Shown here: positions 35,080 to 36,785 of the stretch, piece after piece | Position numbering within the stretch: the stretch's first letter is position 1 | Layout of the letters: each line of letters starts with the position of its first letter | Assembly: GCA_902764915.1 (NCBI GenBank) | Contig: CACWXY010000040.1 | Span: forward strand, 1 to 36,785 | From: an uncultured Eubacteriales bacterium | Lineage (GTDB): Bacteria; Bacillota; Clostridia; Christensenellales; Aristaeellaceae | Length of the DNA stretch: 36,785 bases | Reading direction: 5' to 3' | Made by a program: the position numbers and the translations under genes | The notes under the pieces: generated by a model | Seen by the model: only the letters and a program-made list of their open reading frames with translations | Databases searched by the model: none | What the model was told of the DNA's origin: nothing

Positions 35080-35304
35080 ATGCGAACCGATAAGATTGCA
35101 ACCTTTATCCGGGAAAACAGAAAAGCTGCCGGACTGACCCAGGAGGAATTTGCCATCCGCTCCGGGTTGGGTTTGCGCTTTGTACATGATTTGGAGCAGG
35201 GAAAAGAAACCGTGCGCCTGGATAAAGTAAACCAGGCATTGGCCATGTTCGGCATGGAAGCCGTGCCAGGAAGAATCGAAAAGAAAATGGAGGAGCAGCC
35301 GTGA
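35080..35304 (+). CDS. hipB: HipB-like XRE antitoxin/repressor
   Basis: This 74-residue protein is a single XRE helix-turn-helix (FIRENRKAAGLTQEEFAIRSGLGLRFVHDLEQGKETVRLDKVNQAL). It should bind the CCCGATCGGG operators and repress its own operon. It lacks any long tail. AAAGGG lies seven bases before the ATG. Its stop overlaps the GTG start of the next gene, so the two are translationally coupled. In characterised HipBST systems HipB mainly provides DNA binding and boosts the antitoxin effect of HipS. Confidence 0.88.
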   Translation: MRTDKIATFIRENRKAAGLTQEEFAIRSGLGLRFVHDLEQGKETVRLDKVNQALAMFGMEAVPGRIEKKMEEQP

Positions 35305-35630
35305 ATATACTTCGTCAGGCGGGCGTATATGTTCGGGATCGGTTCGCAGGATTGATTCAGGAAACGGACGAGGGCTATTGCTTCGCCTATGATCCTGCGT
35401 ATTTGACCGCAGAGCACGCCAGCGCTGTTTCGCTGACGCTCCCATTGCGGACGGAACCTTATACATCCCGCACGCTCTTCCCATTCTTTGACGGGCTGAT
35501 ACCGGAAGGCTGGCTGCTGGGGGTCGTCAGCCGGAACTGGAAAATCGACCAAAAGGATCGCTTCGGCCTGCTCATGGTGGCCTGCCATGACTGCATAGGC
35601 AGCGTATGCATCCGGGAGGTGGAAGCATGA
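35301..35630 (+). CDS. hipS: HipS-like antitoxin (separate HipA N-terminal domain)
   Basis: This 109-residue protein matches the N-terminal subdomain of HipA (GVYVRDRFAGLIQETDEGYCFAYDPAYL, then LPLRTEPYTSRTLFPFFDGLIPEGWLL). It is separated from the kinase as in HipBST systems, where HipS neutralises HipT. It starts at GTG 35301 within a GTGA junction with hipB and ends in an ATGA junction with hipT, so production of the three proteins is tightly linked. Confidence 0.85.
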   Translation: MNILRQAGVYVRDRFAGLIQETDEGYCFAYDPAYLTAEHASAVSLTLPLRTEPYTSRTLFPFFDGLIPEGWLLGVVSRNWKIDQKDRFGLLMVACHDCIGSVCIREVEA

Positions 35631-36580
35631 ACTGTCTTTGCTGCGGAAAACCGATGAAGGAACCATTTCCAGATTCTGCTTGGCATCCGGCCTGCATCCG
35701 TCGGTTTTTCGGAACGAGCGAGTTGCCCGAAATCGAATTGACAGACGAAGCATTGACTTTGTTGGCAGAAAAGGCTGTGCAAAAGGGCCATACAGTGCCA
35801 GGGGTACAGAAAAAACTGTCTCTCCATCTTTCAAGGGAAAGTACCCCCAGGCTGACCATGGTGGATTACCCCACAGGGTATATCCTCAAGCCCCAGGTGG
35901 CGGAGTTTCGTGCGTTGCCCGAAGCTGAACACCTGGTGATGCAAATGGCTGCCTTGGCGGGATTGTCCGTCGTGCCGCATGCACTGGTGCGGCTGAAAGA
36001 TGGATACGCTTATCTCACCCGCCGCGTGGATCGGGTGCGCAATCAGAGCAATGAATCTTTGCAAATGCTGGCCATGGAGGATTTTTGTCAGTTGGACCTG
36101 CGGCTGACGCAGGACAAATACCGGGGGTCCTATGAGCGTTGCGTGAAGGTGATCCAGCGGTATTCCGCCCGGCCAGGCTTGGACCTGTCCGAACTGTTTC
36201 TGCGGCTGGTCTTCTGCTTTCTGACCGGCAATTCCGATATGCATCTGAAAAACTTTTCCTTGATCGAAACAGCGTCGGAAAGCGGAAGCTATGTGCTGTC
36301 GCCCGCCTATGATCTGCTGCCGGTGAATGTCATCATGCCGGAGGACAAAGAAGAATTTGCCATGACCATGAACGGCAAAAAAACAAACCTGCGCCGCAAT
36401 GATTTTCTCATTTTTGCGGGATCCGCGGGAATACCCAGAAATGCCGCGGAAACGATGATTCGGAAAATGGTCAGCCATATTTCCAAATGGATGATATTGT
36501 GTGAATCTTCTTTCCTGCCGCCTGATATGAAGCAATCGCTGAATGAACTGATGCAGCACCGGGCTGAAAGAATAGCGTAA
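35627..36580 (+). CDS. hipT: HipT-like serine/threonine kinase toxin
   Basis: This 317-residue protein is a HipA-fold kinase without the N-terminal subdomain. It starts at ATG 35627 after GGGAGG. An N-terminal zinc-like pattern CxxC (C3, C6) with HxxC (H20, C23) precedes the kinase. The Gly-rich loop reads HTVPGVQKK (T56), the ATP lysine is likely K88, the catalytic Asp D204 lies in GNSDMHLKNFSL, and the metal-binding Asp D229 in AYDLLP. Known HipT phosphorylates tryptophanyl-tRNA synthetase; the target here is unknown. Activity of known HipT depends on autophosphorylation of two serines in that loop; here only one of the two places could be phosphorylated (Thr then Pro). Confidence 0.88.
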   Translation: MNCLCCGKPMKEPFPDSAWHPACIRRFFGTSELPEIELTDEALTLLAEKAVQKGHTVPGVQKKLSLHLSRESTPRLTMVDYPTGYILKPQVAEFRALPEAEHLVMQMAALAGLSVVPHALVRLKDGYAYLTRRVDRVRNQSNESLQMLAMEDFCQLDLRLTQDKYRGSYERCVKVIQRYSARPGLDLSELFLRLVFCFLTGNSDMHLKNFSLIETASESGSYVLSPAYDLLPVNVIMPEDKEEFAMTMNGKKTNLRRNDFLIFAGSAGIPRNAAETMIRKMVSHISKWMILCESSFLPPDMKQSLNELMQHRAERIA

Positions 36581-36582
36581 AA

Positions 36583-36785
36583 TTGAACCGCTATAACAAA
36601 CATCAAGTTCAACCCGATGGGTATGGCGTGATGTGGAGTGATCGGGCAATGATTTCCGACCGTGAACTATACGAAAAAAGCGAAATCATTCCGCTTTCGC
36701 TGGAAGATTTCATTGGTTTTGTGCAGCACAGAATTGTGAATGCGAACGAAGCATGTCAGCTTCTGGGATGCAGCCGTCAAAACAT
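36583..36785 (+). CDS. Partial gene running off the window, HTH-like end
   Basis: An open frame of 67 codons continues past the window end. It reads NRYNKHQVQPDGYGVMWSDR, then PLSLEDFIGFVQHRIVNANEACQLLGCSRQN. The last part looks like a helix-turn-helix start (NEACQLLGCSRQN). The start could be TTG 36583, right after hipT, or ATG 36631; neither has a strong ribosome binding site. It may be co-transcribed with hipBST. I do not recognise the family with confidence. Confidence 0.6.
   Translation, partial: MNRYNKHQVQPDGYGVMWSDRAMISDRELYEKSEIIPLSLEDFIGFVQHRIVNANEACQLLGCSRQN

Overview
The window looks like a piece of a monoderm Clostridia chromosome, probably an anaerobic gut or rumen lineage. I base this on AGGAGG-type ribosome binding sites, sigma-A promoters (TTGACA-N17-TATAAT), the dimeric type of glycyl-tRNA synthetase, a single-chain Firmicutes-type PurL, and an AICAR transformylase that stands alone. 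A Christensenellales-like member is plausible, but the sequence does not settle it. The central part (about 7-31.5 kb) is visibly GC-richer than the left 6.5 kb and the regulatory region near 35 kb.

Layout. (1) 1-6.5 kb is an accessory region with nearly all genes on the minus strand: a YkgJ-type cysteine-cluster protein, a YhcG/DUF1016 nuclease gene broken by three single-base frameshifts and surrounded by strong palindromes, an XRE regulator fused to a membrane domain, a Nudix hydrolase, a tandem GNAT acetyltransferase, and an AAA ATPase of the ATPase_2/DUF234 type with inverted repeats upstream. (2) 7.0-20.2 kb is one minus-strand purine operon, purF-purM-purN-AICAR transformylase-purD-purL-glyA-fhs-guaA. 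It joins IMP and GMP synthesis to one-carbon folate supply (glyA and fhs feed the formyl donors for PurN and the AICAR transformylase). PurF lacks the N-terminal nucleophile cysteine and GuaA lacks its glutamine amidotransferase domain, so two of the three normally glutamine-dependent steps look ammonia-dependent or partner-dependent. The operon leader carries a well-formed upstream ORF overlapping a terminator-like hairpin and two CACGAACATT repeats.

(3) At 20.55-20.75 kb a consensus promoter and an intrinsic terminator bracket about 160 nt with no convincing ORF. It folds as a closed stem, large bubble and apical stem, and is a candidate stand-alone small RNA, possibly 6S RNA. (4) 20.8-26.7 kb is an oligopeptide ABC transporter operon oppB-oppC-oppD-oppF-oppA. 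(5) 26.8-31.5 kb holds a MATE exporter and a glyS-alaS operon encoding an unusually short alanyl-tRNA synthetase. (6) 31.6-34.7 kb is a plus-strand single-gene unit for a roughly 945-residue protein with a sigma-70 region-4-like DNA-binding motif and no function that I recognise. (7) 35.0-36.6 kb is a tripartite HipBST toxin-antitoxin module with three identical CCCGATCGGG operators. It is followed by the start of a gene that runs off the window.

The most promising leads are the apparently ammonia-adapted purine operon, the small RNA upstream of it, the large sigma-4-like regulator, and the family of CAGAC-NNN-GTCTG palindromes around the broken yhcG gene.
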